A DNA stretch of 64,000 nucleotides. Source: Pollutimonas bauzanensis (GTDB lineage: Bacteria; Pseudomonadota; Gammaproteobacteria; Burkholderiales; Burkholderiaceae_B). Positions 1 to 8,570 of the stretch are shown here, in pieces; the stretch's first letter is position 1; every line of letters begins with the position of its first letter. The notes beneath the pieces were generated by a model. It did no database searches. It saw only the letters and a program-made list of their open reading frames with translations, and was not told the origin of the DNA. The stretch spans positions 212,179 to 276,178 of the forward strand of contig NZ_FQXE01000006.1 in assembly GCF_900129885.1 (NCBI RefSeq). Reading direction: 5' to 3'. A program made the translations under genes and the position numbers.

Positions 1-336
1 CGGCCTAATCTGCGGGTAAAAAGCCGCGATGCGTGTACGCCGATCGGCCCATGGTTCGTCGATGCGGCCGATGTGCCCGACCCCATGAACTTGCGCCTGC
101 GCAGCTGGGTTAACGGCAAGCAGACCCAGGACGGAACGACGCGCGACATGGTGTTCGATATCCCGACGCTGGTCTCATACCTGTCCGGCTTCATGACCTT
201 GAACCCGGGCGATGTCATTCTGACCGGCACGCCTGACGGCGTTTCCGATGCCGCGGTGGGCGACGAGATCGTGACCGAAGTCGAAGGCATCGGCCGCCTG
301 ATCAATACGATCGGCGGCGACGAATTGCTGGACTGA
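1..336 (+). CDS. hpaG: HpaG-type decarboxylase/isomerase, C-terminal part
   Basis: About 111 codons read in frame from the first base; the N-terminus lies outside the window. The stretch SRDACTPIGPWFV, then LRLRSWVNGK and GDVILTGTPDGV, is the C-terminal pattern of the fumarylacetoacetate-hydrolase fold as found in HpaG/HpcE. That enzyme decarboxylates 5-oxopent-3-ene-1,2,5-tricarboxylate and isomerises the product in the 4-hydroxyphenylacetate (homoprotocatechuate) meta-cleavage pathway. hpaH and hpaI follow on the same strand, which favours this over a generic FAH hydrolase. GD and GTPDGV belong to the metal/active-site region of the fold. Family is certain; the precise pathway role is inferred from the neighbours. 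Confidence 0.8.
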   Translation, partial: RPNLRVKSRDACTPIGPWFVDAADVPDPMNLRLRSWVNGKQTQDGTTRDMVFDIPTLVSYLSGFMTLNPGDVILTGTPDGVSDAAVGDEIVTEVEGIGRLINTIGGDELLD

Positions 337-420
337 TACGAGGAACCGGCCCGGCATAAATCTGTTTCGTATCGACGTCGGGCGCACGCGCCTGCATTTC
401 CCTTTTCCATCGGAATCCTC

Positions 421-1224
421 ATGCTTCATCAAGACATTATTACCGGGCTCGCGCGGCAACTGTACGACGCCCGCAAGACGCGCACCCAATTGCGCCATTT
501 CTCCGCTGCGCATCCCGGGATGACCATCGAAGACGGCTACCGGGTCCAATCTGAGTGGGTGCGCCTGGAAGCGGCCGATGGACGCAAGGTCATGGGCTGG
601 AAAATAGGATTGACTTCGCGTGCCATGCAGCAGGCATCGCAGGTTTTCGAACCGGATTATGCGCCGTTGATGGACGACATGTTTTTCGAGACGGGCGGCG
701 ATATTCCGTTTTCACGGTTTATCGCGCCACGCGTCGAAGTCGAGCTCGCTTTCGTGCTCAATAAGGCGCTGCGCGGCCCGGCCGTCACCATGTTCGACGT
801 GCTCTCCGCCACTGACTACGTGGTCCCGGCGGTCGAGATCATCGACGCGCGGATCGAGCAGTTTGATCGCGAGACAAAAGCTCCGCGCAAAGTGTTCGAT
901 ACCATTTCCGATTTCGCCGCCAATGCCGGGATCGTGCTGGGCGGGCGCCCGGTTCGTCCGGACGCGGTGGACCTGCGGTGGGTCGGCGCCATGCTCTACC
1001 TCAATGGCGTTATCGAAGAGTCGGGACTGGCGGCGGCCGTGCTCAATCATCCTGCCAACGGCATTGCATGGCTTGCCAATAAGATCGCGCCCCATGGCGA
1101 GCAATTGAACGCCGGCGATATCGTTCTGGCCGGTTCATTTACCCGTCCTGTCGCGGCGCGCCTAGGCGATACGTTTCATGTCGACTACGGCCCGCTCGGC
1201 GCCGTATCATTCCGGTTTTCTTGA
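421..1224 (+). CDS. hpaH: 2-oxo-hept-4-ene-1,7-dioate hydratase
   Basis: A 267-residue protein, the usual length for the HpaH/MhpD hydratase family. It adds water to 2-oxo-hept-4-ene-1,7-dioate, giving the 4-hydroxy-2-oxo acid that the next enzyme cleaves. Family signs are [15 protein letters not shown] (about residues 58-72), the metal-binding [11 protein letters not shown] segment (about 103-113), and the C-terminal LAGSFTRPV. It starts 85 bp after hpaG stops and ends 15 bp before hpaI, consistent with one transcript. The ATG is preceded only by a weak purine stretch (GGAAT). The cytoplasmic role is well established for the family; substrate choice rests on the hpa context. Confidence 0.88.
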   Translation: MLHQDIITGLARQLYDARKTRTQLRHFSAAHPGMTIEDGYRVQSEWVRLEAADGRKVMGWKIGLTSRAMQQASQVFEPDYAPLMDDMFFETGGDIPFSRFIAPRVEVELAFVLNKALRGPAVTMFDVLSATDYVVPAVEIIDARIEQFDRETKAPRKVFDTISDFAANAGIVLGGRPVRPDAVDLRWVGAMLYLNGVIEESGLAAAVLNHPANGIAWLANKIAPHGEQLNAGDIVLAGSFTRPVAARLGDTFHVDYGPLGAVSFRFS

Positions 1225-1239
1225 GAGGCGCATCTGATC

Positions 1240-2046
1240 ATGGATATGTCCCGCAATCTTTTCAAACAGGCCTTACGCGATAAGAAGCCCCAGATCGGCC
1301 TGTGGGTGGGGCTGGCCGACGCCTATGTCGCGGAACTGCTGGCCGGCACCGGTTTCGACTGGCTGCTGATCGACGGCGAGCATGCGCCTAACGATATACG
1401 CAGTATCCTGGCGCAGTTGCAGGCCGTCGCGCCTTATCCGTCGCACCCCATCGTGCGCCCGCCCATTGGCGACGTGGCGCTGATCAAGCAACTGTTGGAT
1501 ACCGGCGCCCAGACCTTGCTGATCCCTATGGTGGAAACGGCTGAACAGGCCGCATTGATGGTGGCCGCGACGCGCTATCCGCCGCGCGGCATACGCGGCG
1601 TGGGCAGCGCATTGGCGCGCTCATCCCGATGGAACCAGGTGACGGATTATTTGCACGTGGCCGATCGCGAGATGTGTGTATTGGTGCAGATCGAAAGCGC
1701 CGCCGGCTTGGCAAACCTGGATGCCATTGCGCAGGTCCCGGGTGTGGACGGAGTGTTTTTCGGGCCGGCGGATCTTTCCGCATCATTGGGATTTCTGGGG
1801 CAGCCGGGACACCCGGACGTGCAGCACGCCATTGCGCAAGGTATCGAAAGAGTCCTCGCCGCCGATAAGGCGCCCGGCATCCTGACGTCCGATGCCGGCC
1901 TGGCGCGGCAATACCTGGATGCCGGCGCGTTGTTCGTGGCGGTCGGCGTCGACACGACCTTGCTGGCATCGTCGGCGCGCCAACTATCGGCCAGCTTCAG
2001 GCCGCAGGTGGCAAGCGGCGCGGCGCGGCAGGACGGCGTTTATTGA
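1240..2046 (+). CDS. hpaI: 4-hydroxy-2-oxo-heptane-1,7-dioate aldolase
   Basis: A 268-residue class II pyruvate aldolase of the HpcH/HpaI family. It splits 4-hydroxy-2-oxoheptanedioate into pyruvate and succinic semialdehyde, the last carbon-carbon cleavage of homoprotocatechuate breakdown. Visible signature: IDGEHAPND with the catalytic His at about residue 48, the Glu of VQIESAAGL, and the Asp of [12 protein letters not shown], the last two being the divalent-metal ligands of this family. The ATG at 1240 lies 15 bp after hpaH. The C-terminus is a little longer than the E. coli enzyme and ends in an Ala/Gly/Arg-rich tail. It closes the hpa block visible here; ring-cleavage genes would lie to the left. 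Confidence 0.9.
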   Translation: MDMSRNLFKQALRDKKPQIGLWVGLADAYVAELLAGTGFDWLLIDGEHAPNDIRSILAQLQAVAPYPSHPIVRPPIGDVALIKQLLDTGAQTLLIPMVETAEQAALMVAATRYPPRGIRGVGSALARSSRWNQVTDYLHVADREMCVLVQIESAAGLANLDAIAQVPGVDGVFFGPADLSASLGFLGQPGHPDVQHAIAQGIERVLAADKAPGILTSDAGLARQYLDAGALFVAVGVDTTLLASSARQLSASFRPQVASGAARQDGVY

Positions 2047-2157
2047 CAGCCGCCTGATCGGGCCTGTACGCCAGTGTCCGGTTTTTTCCAATGCGTCGCC
2101 GGGCCTATCATCGAGCGCCCGGCGACGCCTTTTAAAATCATTGACGGAGATATTGCC

Positions 2158-2550
2158 ATGACGAGTCGCAAAGCCATTTATATAAAAGGGTTCGCGCACG
2201 ATAACCCCATTCCCGCAGCCTGCCGGATCGGCAACACCGTCATGACGGGAGTGATCAACGGCGTGGATCCTGTTACGGGTGAATTTCCCGATTCACTGGA
2301 GGAACAATGCGTGTTCCTGTTCCAGCAAGTCGAAAGCATTATCCGCGCGGCAGGGGGGACCATGGACGATATCCTGAAGATGACAGTATGGATGAAAGAC
2401 AGCAGCCAGCGCGCATCCTTGAACAAGGTCTGGCTGGCCACCTTCCCTGATGCGAACGATAGACCGGCGCGGCATACGCTGCAGGCCGCGCTGCAGGGGA
2501 AAAGGCTGATACAGTGCGATTTTACGGCTGTTATCGCAGACGGGCGCTAG
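2158..2550 (+). CDS. RidA (YjgF/YER057c/UK114) family protein
   Basis: 130 residues from the ATG at 2158, which has GACGGAGA just upstream; a longer in-frame reading from 2074 lacks a ribosome site. The pattern of GEFPDSLEEQ, then AAGGTMDDILKMTVWMKD (residues about 64-81), then RPARHTLQAAL is the RidA/UK114 trimeric fold. The Arg of RPARHT is the residue that contacts carboxylates in imine deaminases of this family. Members hydrolyse reactive enamines/imines or act as accessory hydrolases in aromatic degradation operons. Being 111 bp behind hpaI it may be co-transcribed and act on a pathway intermediate, but this is inference; the true substrate cannot be read. Confidence 0.8.
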   Translation: MTSRKAIYIKGFAHDNPIPAACRIGNTVMTGVINGVDPVTGEFPDSLEEQCVFLFQQVESIIRAAGGTMDDILKMTVWMKDSSQRASLNKVWLATFPDANDRPARHTLQAALQGKRLIQCDFTAVIADGR

Positions 2551-2677
2551 CAATGCCGGCCACGCTTGTTCAACCGCGCTATGCATTTTTCTTTGGCTTC
2601 ACATGGGCCAGCCTACCTTGTCGGCATGGAGCGCGCTATGATTGGTCGTTGCGCTGCGTTGAAGAAGGAGAAACGCT

Positions 2678-3727
2678 ATGACAGTCAAAGCCTATGGAGC
2701 CCACGCGGGCGACCAGCCTCTCGAGGCCATGGAAATCATCCGGCGCGCGCCGGGTGCTCATGATGTGCAGATCGATATCGCCTATTGCGGCGTGTGCCAC
2801 TCCGATCTCCATCAGGTGCGCTCCGAGTGGGCGGGCACCTTATACCCTTGCGTGCCGGGGCACGAGATCGTCGGCCGCGTATCGACGGTGGGTGCGGATG
2901 TGTCCGGCTTCAAGGCTGGCGATCTGGTCGGCGTCGGCTGCATTGTCGATAGCTGCCAGCACTGTGAAGACTGCAACGAAGGGCTGGAGAACTATTGCGA
3001 CCATATGGTCGGCACCTACAATGGCCCGACACCGGATGCGCCCGGCCACACCCTGGGTGGCTACTCCCGGCAGATCGTCGTGCACGAACGCTACGTGCTT
3101 CGCATCCGCCATTCGGAGGCGCAACTGGCCGCCGTGGCGCCGCTATTGTGCGCGGGCATCACCACCTATTCACCGCTGCGCCATTGGAAGGTAGGGCCCG
3201 GCCACAAAGTTGGCGTGGTCGGCATCGGCGGCCTGGGGCACATGGGCATCAAGCTGGCGCATGCCATGGGCGCGCACGTAGTGGCATTCACCACCTCCGA
3301 ATCCAAGCGCGAGGCGGCCTTGGCCCTGGGAGCGAATGATGTCGTGGTTTCGCGCAACGCCGACGAGATGGCGGCCCATGCCAAGAGCTTCGATTTCATT
3401 CTCAACACCGTGGCTGCGCCGCACGACCTGAACGCTTTCTTTGCCCTGCTCAAGCGTGACGGCACGATGACTCTGGTGGGGGCGCCCGCCACGCCACACC
3501 CTTCGCCGCAGGTGTTCAGCCTCATCATGAAGCGCCGCAGCCTGGCGGGCTCGTTGATCGGCGGCATTCCCGAAACGCAGGAAATGCTGGACTTCTGCGC
3601 CGAGCATGGCATCGTGGCGGACATCGAAATGATCCGCGCGGATGAAATCAACGAGGCCTACGAACGCATGCTCAAGGGCGATGTGAAGTACCGCTTTGTG
3701 ATCGACAACGCCAGTCTCGCCGCTTGA
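2678..3727 (+). CDS. Zinc-dependent NAD(P) alcohol dehydrogenase (YahK/CAD-like)
   Basis: A 349-residue medium-chain dehydrogenase. The start is firm: AAGGAG lies 8 bp before the ATG. Catalytic zinc ligands are in CGVCHSDLH (about 36-44) and PGHE (about 62-65). The structural zinc knuckle is the four-Cys run beginning CQHCEDC (about 92-105). The Rossmann motif is GIGGLGHMG (about 181-189). The layout matches the YahK/cinnamyl-alcohol-dehydrogenase branch, NADP-dependent aldehyde reductases with broad substrates. It has its own leader and lies 127 bp from the RidA gene, so a separate transcript is likely. The physiological aldehyde is unknown; detoxifying aromatic aldehydes would suit the neighbourhood but is only inference. 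Confidence 0.85.
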   Translation: MTVKAYGAHAGDQPLEAMEIIRRAPGAHDVQIDIAYCGVCHSDLHQVRSEWAGTLYPCVPGHEIVGRVSTVGADVSGFKAGDLVGVGCIVDSCQHCEDCNEGLENYCDHMVGTYNGPTPDAPGHTLGGYSRQIVVHERYVLRIRHSEAQLAAVAPLLCAGITTYSPLRHWKVGPGHKVGVVGIGGLGHMGIKLAHAMGAHVVAFTTSESKREAALALGANDVVVSRNADEMAAHAKSFDFILNTVAAPHDLNAFFALLKRDGTMTLVGAPATPHPSPQVFSLIMKRRSLAGSLIGGIPETQEMLDFCAEHGIVADIEMIRADEINEAYERMLKGDVKYRFVIDNASLAA

Positions 3728-3772
3728 TTGGCACGATATACTGGCGCAACTCAAGGTTAGAGCCTGGGTGAC

Positions 3773-4696
3773 TTGCACGGATCAGGACTCGGAGGGATCG
3801 CCATCTATAAAGCCTATGGCCTTCTGGCACTGACAACGCTCTTCTGGGCCGGTAATTCGATCGCGGGCAAGTGGGCGGTCGGCCACGCTTCGCCTATGGT
3901 CATTGTCGCTATCCGCTGGGCGAGCGTGATGGTGCTGCTGTATTTGTTCAAGAGACGACAGATTGCCGCCGATTGGCCGGCAATCCGGCCACGGCTAGGC
4001 TATCTGCTGTCGCTGGGCGCCCTTGGTTTCACCGTCTTCAGCGTGGCGCTTTATTATGCGCTCGTGTATACCACTGCCATCAATGCCAGCATCTTGCAGG
4101 GGGGCATGCCGCTGTTCGTATTTGCCGCGAGCTTCATTTTCTTTTCCAGCCGCATAGGCTGGGAGCAGGCGCTCGGCTTTGCATTCTCTTTCATGGGAGT
4201 GATCGTCATTGCGGTGCGCGGCGAGTTTATCAATTTGATTGCCCTTGACATCAACTTCGGCGATGCGCTGATGCTGGTCGCCATTATTGCCTACGGCGTC
4301 TATACCGCCGCGCTGCGCAGCAAGCCGCAGATGCACTGGACCAGCTTGATATTCATCCTGTGCTTGGGGGCCACTTTGGCGTCCCTGCCTCTGTTGGCTT
4401 TCGAAGCGGCTCAGGGAAAGACCGTCTTTCCGGATATCCGAGGCTGGGCGGCAATCACCTATATCGTCATTTTTCCATCCCTTATCGGCCAAGTCTTGTA
4501 TATCCGGGCTGTGGAGCTGATCGGCGCGAACCGGGCTGGCCTGTTCATCAACTTGCTGCCGGTATGGGGCGCATTGCTTGCGGTCACTATGATCGGAGAA
4601 GAGTTCCGGTTTTATCACGCAGCTGCTCTGGCGATGATCCTGGCGGGGATTGGCTTTGCCGAGTATGGCGGGCGCAAGCCTGTTAAGCAAAAGTAG
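3773..4696 (+). CDS. EamA/DMT-family inner-membrane transporter
   Basis: About 307 residues with ten predicted membrane segments in two EamA repeats, the standard drug/metabolite transporter size. The first repeat begins YGLLALTTLFWAGNSIAGKW and the second follows the loop near residue 160. The N-terminus is uncertain. The only in-frame conventional start is a TTG at 3773 without a clear ribosome site. A strong GGAGGG at 3791-3796 sits 6 bp before an ATC at 3803 whose reading (IYKAYGLLAL) fits family N-termini well. Members export amino acids or metabolites; substrate unknown. Downstream is the convergent gene ending at 4796. Confidence 0.8.
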   Translation: MHGSGLGGIAIYKAYGLLALTTLFWAGNSIAGKWAVGHASPMVIVAIRWASVMVLLYLFKRRQIAADWPAIRPRLGYLLSLGALGFTVFSVALYYALVYTTAINASILQGGMPLFVFAASFIFFSSRIGWEQALGFAFSFMGVIVIAVRGEFINLIALDINFGDALMLVAIIAYGVYTAALRSKPQMHWTSLIFILCLGATLASLPLLAFEAAQGKTVFPDIRGWAAITYIVIFPSLIGQVLYIRAVELIGANRAGLFINLLPVWGALLAVTMIGEEFRFYHAAALAMILAGIGFAEYGGRKPVKQK

Positions 4697-4795
4697 AGGG
4701 TTACGGCCGGTTTTCAAGACCCTTGACGCACAGGAGCGTTCTATGCAATCAGTCGATATCAAAGCCATTGATAAGTCGGTATGTGTCTTCAGGTC

Positions 4796-5413
4796 CTACC
4801 GCTCATCGGCGGCTCGCAGCCATCGCAGATAGGCCGATCGGGTCACGGCAGACACTGATTCCAGTACTTTTTGATGATTGCTCTGATGCCGCAGCTTCAA
4901 TCGTGCGTCGGCTACGGTGCGCGATTTGCAAAACCAGTGGCAGCTGTGCTGCAGCAGATACAACTCCGCCGAAAGGTGATAGGCGCGATTTTTCGCATCC
5001 CAGCGGTCTTTGTTGTCCACCACATGGCGCAAGCCGGCAGCGTGGATGTGCAGCAGCTCGCGAAAATCCCGCGTCGCCGCGGGAAGAAAGCGCTCGATGT
5101 AAGGGATGCAGAACGAGAGCGTGCCCATGCCGGTGGCCTGGGCGCTTTCCTTCTGCATGGCGTGGGCCAGCGACTGTGCCTGGGCCGCCACCGCGCATTC
5201 GGTCTGGGCGAAGGTCTCCAACACCTGGATCTGGCGCGTTTCAGCCTCGTCATGGATGGCGCGGATGTAGCCCTGCGTCAGCGTTTCCATGTGGCGTTCA
5301 AGCTGGAAGCTGGCCAGATGACGCCCCAGCAAAGCAATATGAGCGCGCTGGTAACGCATGCTCAGCGCCAGCCATGCCACGGCGACCACCGATAGAGTTA
5401 ATGCAATGTCCAT
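4796..5413 (-). CDS. Membrane-anchored protein of unknown function
   Basis: 205 residues when started at the ATG at 5413 (reading MDIALTLSVV), which has GAAGGA about 8 bp upstream; a 13-residue longer version is less likely. One hydrophobic helix fills residues 1-20. The rest is mostly helical and charged, with conserved-looking His/Trp/Cys residues (HSCHWFCKSR) near residue 150. The shape, one N-terminal anchor and a cytoplasmic helical body, recalls small scaffolding or structural proteins, but no family is recognised. It is convergent with the EamA gene and preceded upstream by a strong bidirectional hairpin, so it probably has its own promoter. Confidence 0.55.
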   Translation of the reverse strand: MDIALTLSVVAVAWLALSMRYQRAHIALLGRHLASFQLERHMETLTQGYIRAIHDEAETRQIQVLETFAQTECAVAAQAQSLAHAMQKESAQATGMGTLSFCIPYIERFLPAATRDFRELLHIHAAGLRHVVDNKDRWDAKNRAYHLSAELYLLQHSCHWFCKSRTVADARLKLRHQSNHQKVLESVSAVTRSAYLRWLRAADER

Positions 5414-5457
5414 TGCCCGTGTTCCTTCATAGTCAAGCGAAATGCTGCGCACAAAAC

Positions 5458-5487
5458 AAAAAGCCCAAACCGAAGCCTGGGCTTTTT
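5458..5487. terminator. Bidirectional rho-independent terminator
   Basis: A 10-bp stem (AAAAAGCCCA paired with TGGGCTTTTT) with a 10-nt loop, giving a U-tract on either strand. It would end leftward transcription from the patatin-fusion side. Sequence and following bases closely resemble the terminator at 56048-56079. Confidence 0.75.
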
Positions 5488-5494
5488 AAAATTC

Positions 5495-5512
5495 CGGAGC
5501 AGGAAACGGGAA
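5495..5512 (-). other. Possible decayed tRNA-Gly 3'-end (att-like relic)
   Basis: This stretch matches the 18-bp tRNA-Gly 3'-end repeat at 39505-39522 at 14 of 18 positions. The terminator on its left also aligns with the one beside the 56086 copy at the same spacing. Seen directly: the alignment. Inferred: an old integration scar or the remains of a tRNA-Gly gene tail. No tRNA body follows to the right. Confidence 0.35.
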
Positions 5513-5539
5513 CAAAAAATTCCAATTTCCCCTCTTGTT

Positions 5540-5824
5540 TTACAAGAACTTTCCCATCCCGCTAATAAGAGAGGTGAGCCTGATTTTGTGCCCATCGGGA
5601 CAGATAATACACACTTTCGCGGCAGTGGTGTCTACCCAATGCCGCCAAGGACTGCCGAGATAGATTCCATGGGCCGATCCACATCGAAGGAGGCGCCCAT
5701 CGTTGGGCAAGCGGATGACCCAATAGTCCTGCTGGTCCCCATGGCTGCGCAGGAAATCCAGTCCTCGCCGCGCTATTGCTGTTCTCCAGCAGCGTTTCGC
5801 CAGAAGCAGCCGCCAAACTGGCAA
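5540..5824 (-). CDS. Small hypothetical protein, doubtful
   Basis: A 94-codon reading whose second half (YWVIRLPNDGRLLRCG, then HGIYLGSPWRHWVD) looks protein-like rather than random, while the N-terminal 16 residues do not. A ribosome site is not evident and an alternative reading in another frame covers the same bases. It may be the surviving C-terminal part of a longer gene. It lies between the terminator at 5458 and the end of the patatin-fusion gene. No family is recognised. Confidence 0.25.
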   Translation of the reverse strand: MPVWRLLLAKRCWRTAIARRGLDFLRSHGDQQDYWVIRLPNDGRLLRCGSAHGIYLGSPWRHWVDTTAAKVCIICPDGHKIRLTSLISGMGKFL

Positions 5825-5867
5825 AGCAGGCCCACGTCATACCGATGGACTTGCCCCGCAACTGTGT

Positions 5868-8156
5868 TCAGCTTCTCGTGCTTGGCGGGGGGCCTCCTGT
5901 CGAAGAAGACGATGCCAGGGTTGCTTTCGCCAGGGCGTAGCCCTGCGCCTGATTGTTTTGAATGGCGACATCGGAGAAGTCATAGTCGCGCGACGCCGGT
6001 TCGTCGGGCGGCTGCGTGCGGACGAACCGCGTGATCTGGCTCTGGACGCCGTTGCCCATGAGCTGGATGTAGCGTGGAAACCGCTGGATCCTGTCGCGCA
6101 GGGCCGGTTCGACCTCTTGCAACAGGCTTGCGATCAGGCCGCGGTAGGCGTCGGTCAGTTCCCGGGTGTGCAGGTCGCTGCGCACGCGCTCGGTATAGAC
6201 GATCTCATCGCGCCGCGCCAGGACCTCCGCGATGTTGGTCGGCAGTTTCTTGTCGCCGGAGAACAGATCCACGATGTAGACGCGTTTGCCATCCGGCCCG
6301 CAACGGTCGATGACCAGGTCCAGCGGGGAATTGCTCACGATGCCCCCGTCCCAGTATGGCTTGCCGTCGACGAACGTCCAGGAGAAACCGGGAGGCAGGC
6401 TGCCGCTGGCGAGAATGTGCTCAGGCGTGAAATCATCGACGTAGCTGTCGAAGGTCTCGAACTTCGCGTTCAGGACATTCACGGCCCCCACGAGCAGGCG
6501 CACGGGGCTGTGCCTGAGCGCCGGGAAGTCCACGTACTGGGCCAGCAGCCGCCGCATGGGCGAGGTGTCGTAGAGGCCGGTCCAGTTCCACGGCGGCTCC
6601 CAAGCCGCGTCGAACGAGGGCATCCAGCGTGGCCGGAAGAATTTCTCGACACCGAAGAGCATGATCTGCGCCGCCGTGATCGAGCGCCGTATCTGCTCCG
6701 TCGGCGCCTGGTGCGATACCACCTTGATATCCGACCAGAACGATTCGAGCGCCTCGGCCGCATGCTCCGGATGGCTGGCGATGATCGCCCCGTTGAAGGC
6801 CCCGATCGAGATGCCGGCCACGATGTCGGGAAAGATCCGGTATTCCTCCAGCGCCTTGACGACGCCGCACTCGAAGGCGCCCAGCGCGCCGCCGCCTTGC
6901 AGGATCAGCACGTTCTGCATGGGCAGGGAGTGAAGCCGGAATGCGGGGTCCTTCAGCAGGTGCTTCTCTTTGCGCAGGTTGGTCCGGAAGCGGATCAGGC
7001 CTTCGGCGGCGCGGATTTCGTCGGCCGGGCGGCCGAGCGTGAAGACCGCGCGGGCGATGTCCTCGTCCAGGTAGAACAGGGAGAACGAACGCGCATCCAG
7101 CGAGCCCTGGGCGATGCTTTCGTGCGTGCCCGCCGGATCGCCCAGGAGGTTGAAACCGAGATCGCCGACCTCGCAGAAGAAGTAAGAGACTTGATCATAG
7201 CGTACTCGCCGCCCCAGCATATTGCGCGCGGCAAGCTGCCCTTGCTTGATCGCGTTGTCCCAGTGCTCGACATGTCGCCGGCGGGCGAATATTGGATCCA
7301 GGAAGCCCGCTACGTCGCCCGCCGCGAAGACGTTCGGGGCGCTGGCTTGCAGCCGCTCATCGACGGCGACAAAGCCATCCTCCAGCAGGAGGCCGCTGCC
7401 CTCCAGGAATTGCGTCGCCGGTTCGACGCCGATGCAGACCACGACCAGGTCGCAGGGGATTTTCCCGCCGCTTGCGATTTCCACCTCCCTGACCTTGCCC
7501 CGTCCATGGAACGCCACGACCGATTCGTCAGTCACGACAGATAGGCCTTTGTCCTGTTCGGCATGGCGGCGGATGAAGTCCGAGAGCATTGCCGATTCCA
7601 GGTGCTTGAGGATCCGGCTTTCGGTTTCGATGACGGCGACGTCCAGGCCGAGTGCGCGCAGCGAGATGGCGGTTTCCATGCCAAGGAAGCCGCCACCGAC
7701 GATCACGGCCCGCTTGGCCTTCGCGGCGGCCCGGCGAATCGCATCGGAGTCGGCCCGGGTTCTCAGGGTGTGGATCCCGCCGAGCGAGGCTCCCGGCACG
7801 GCCAGGGTCCTGGGGCTGGTTCCGGTCGCAATCAGCAGCTTGCCATAGTGGATCCGCAATCCCGTCGATACCGTGACCCATTGCCCCGCGGTATCGACCG
7901 CCACCGCCTGAGCCTCCAGCGCAACCTCGATCTTTTGATCACGGTAGAACTGTTCCGGGTGGATCAGGATGCGTGCTTCATCAGCCTTGCCCAACAGGTA
8001 TGACTTGGACAGGAAAGGCCGGTGATAGGGCAGGGCCGGCTCGGCCGAGAGAATTAGTACGGAGCCCGTGGCGCCTTCCTGACGCAATGTTTCCGCGGCC
8101 TGGGCACTGGCCAGGCCGCCGCCGACGAGAAGGAAGTCGATTTGCTGTGAGGCCAT
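5868..8156 (-). CDS. FAD/NAD ferredoxin-reductase domain fused to a patatin phospholipase
   Basis: An uninterrupted 762-residue reading with two complete enzymes. Residues 1-395 are a pyridine nucleotide-disulphide oxidoreductase of the ferredoxin/rubredoxin reductase type: FAD motif LLVGGGLAS (9-17), NAD motif IVGGGFLGME (152-161), second FAD motif VFAAGDVAG (276-284). Residues about 413-740 are a patatin-like lipase: oxyanion loop GGGALGAFECG (421-431), nucleophile GISIGAFNG with Ser 450, and the Asp of the DGG motif at 603. No linker stop or frameshift lies between them, though a Met at 413 could once have been a separate start. Patatins hydrolyse acyl esters of lipids; the reductase half would move electrons from NAD(P)H. 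The joint role (lipid remodelling tied to redox state, or a lipid-linked hydroxylation) is unknown. Confidence 0.88.
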   Translation of the reverse strand: MASQQIDFLLVGGGLASAQAAETLRQEGATGSVLILSAEPALPYHRPFLSKSYLLGKADEARILIHPEQFYRDQKIEVALEAQAVAVDTAGQWVTVSTGLRIHYGKLLIATGTSPRTLAVPGASLGGIHTLRTRADSDAIRRAAAKAKRAVIVGGGFLGMETAISLRALGLDVAVIETESRILKHLESAMLSDFIRRHAEQDKGLSVVTDESVVAFHGRGKVREVEIASGGKIPCDLVVVCIGVEPATQFLEGSGLLLEDGFVAVDERLQASAPNVFAAGDVAGFLDPIFARRRHVEHWDNAIKQGQLAARNMLGRRVRYDQVSYFFCEVGDLGFNLLGDPAGTHESIAQGSLDARSFSLFYLDEDIARAVFTLGRPADEIRAAEGLIRFRTNLRKEKHLLKDPAFRLHSLPMQNVLILQGGGALGAFECGVVKALEEYRIFPDIVAGISIGAFNGAIIASHPEHAAEALESFWSDIKVVSHQAPTEQIRRSITAAQIMLFGVEKFFRPRWMPSFDAAWEPPWNWTGLYDTSPMRRLLAQYVDFPALRHSPVRLLVGAVNVLNAKFETFDSYVDDFTPEHILASGSLPPGFSWTFVDGKPYWDGGIVSNSPLDLVIDRCGPDGKRVYIVDLFSGDKKLPTNIAEVLARRDEIVYTERVRSDLHTRELTDAYRGLIASLLQEVEPALRDRIQRFPRYIQLMGNGVQSQITRFVRTQPPDEPASRDYDFSDVAIQNNQAQGYALAKATLASSSSTGGPPPSTRS

Positions 8157-8321
8157 GCCATACCCTTTGGTGTTGCGGTGCCCGGCCGGCGCCGAAGATG
8201 CCGGCGTGTAATTATTGCATGAACCCGCTGTGGTTCACGATAAAGGACTGTCAGCGCCGCACTCGGGAACCGTCAGGCAGTATCCGCAGGGCGCCTTGCG
8301 GTGTGGGCCGCGAGGGAATGC

Positions 8322-8570
8322 TCAGACGGATATCAGCGGCAGGAACAACCGGCGACTGCCTGAGCCCAGCAGCGAGAAGCCGAATTGCTCATGGACGCTT
8401 TGTGCCTGCTCGTCGAGAGCATCGACAGCCATGGCATAAATAGCAATCTCGTCGCTGACTGTCAGCGTGCGCTGGGTGGCATTAACCAGCAGCATTCTGT
8501 CCACGCCATGGCCGCGAGCCTGCTGATCGACGGCAAGCCGGCCCAGCAATGCGGCGGGGATCGGATTCTG
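8322..8570 (-). pseudogene. C-terminal fragment of a TacT-type GNAT toxin gene
   Basis: The last 82 codons (from NPIPAALLGRLAVD onward) are a close copy of the C-terminal half of the complete GNAT toxin at 54147-54650, including the acetyl-CoA loop QQARGHGVD. The N-terminal half is absent: upstream codons of the same open frame are unrelated. The tyrosine of the usual YEQFGF motif is changed to His (HEQFGF). No DUF1778 antitoxin gene is present nearby. It is a truncated relic, most likely from an earlier island. Confidence 0.75.

Noticed and set aside
6870-6930. Separate start for an independent patatin gene at Met413
   Set aside because: The frame is open across the junction and no ribosome site precedes that Met, so one fused gene is the simpler reading.
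5958-7544. A 528-codon open frame on the plus strand
   Set aside because: It is antisense to the flavoenzyme-patatin gene, with Arg/Ala/Gly-rich composition and no domain motifs; a shadow frame of a GC-rich gene.
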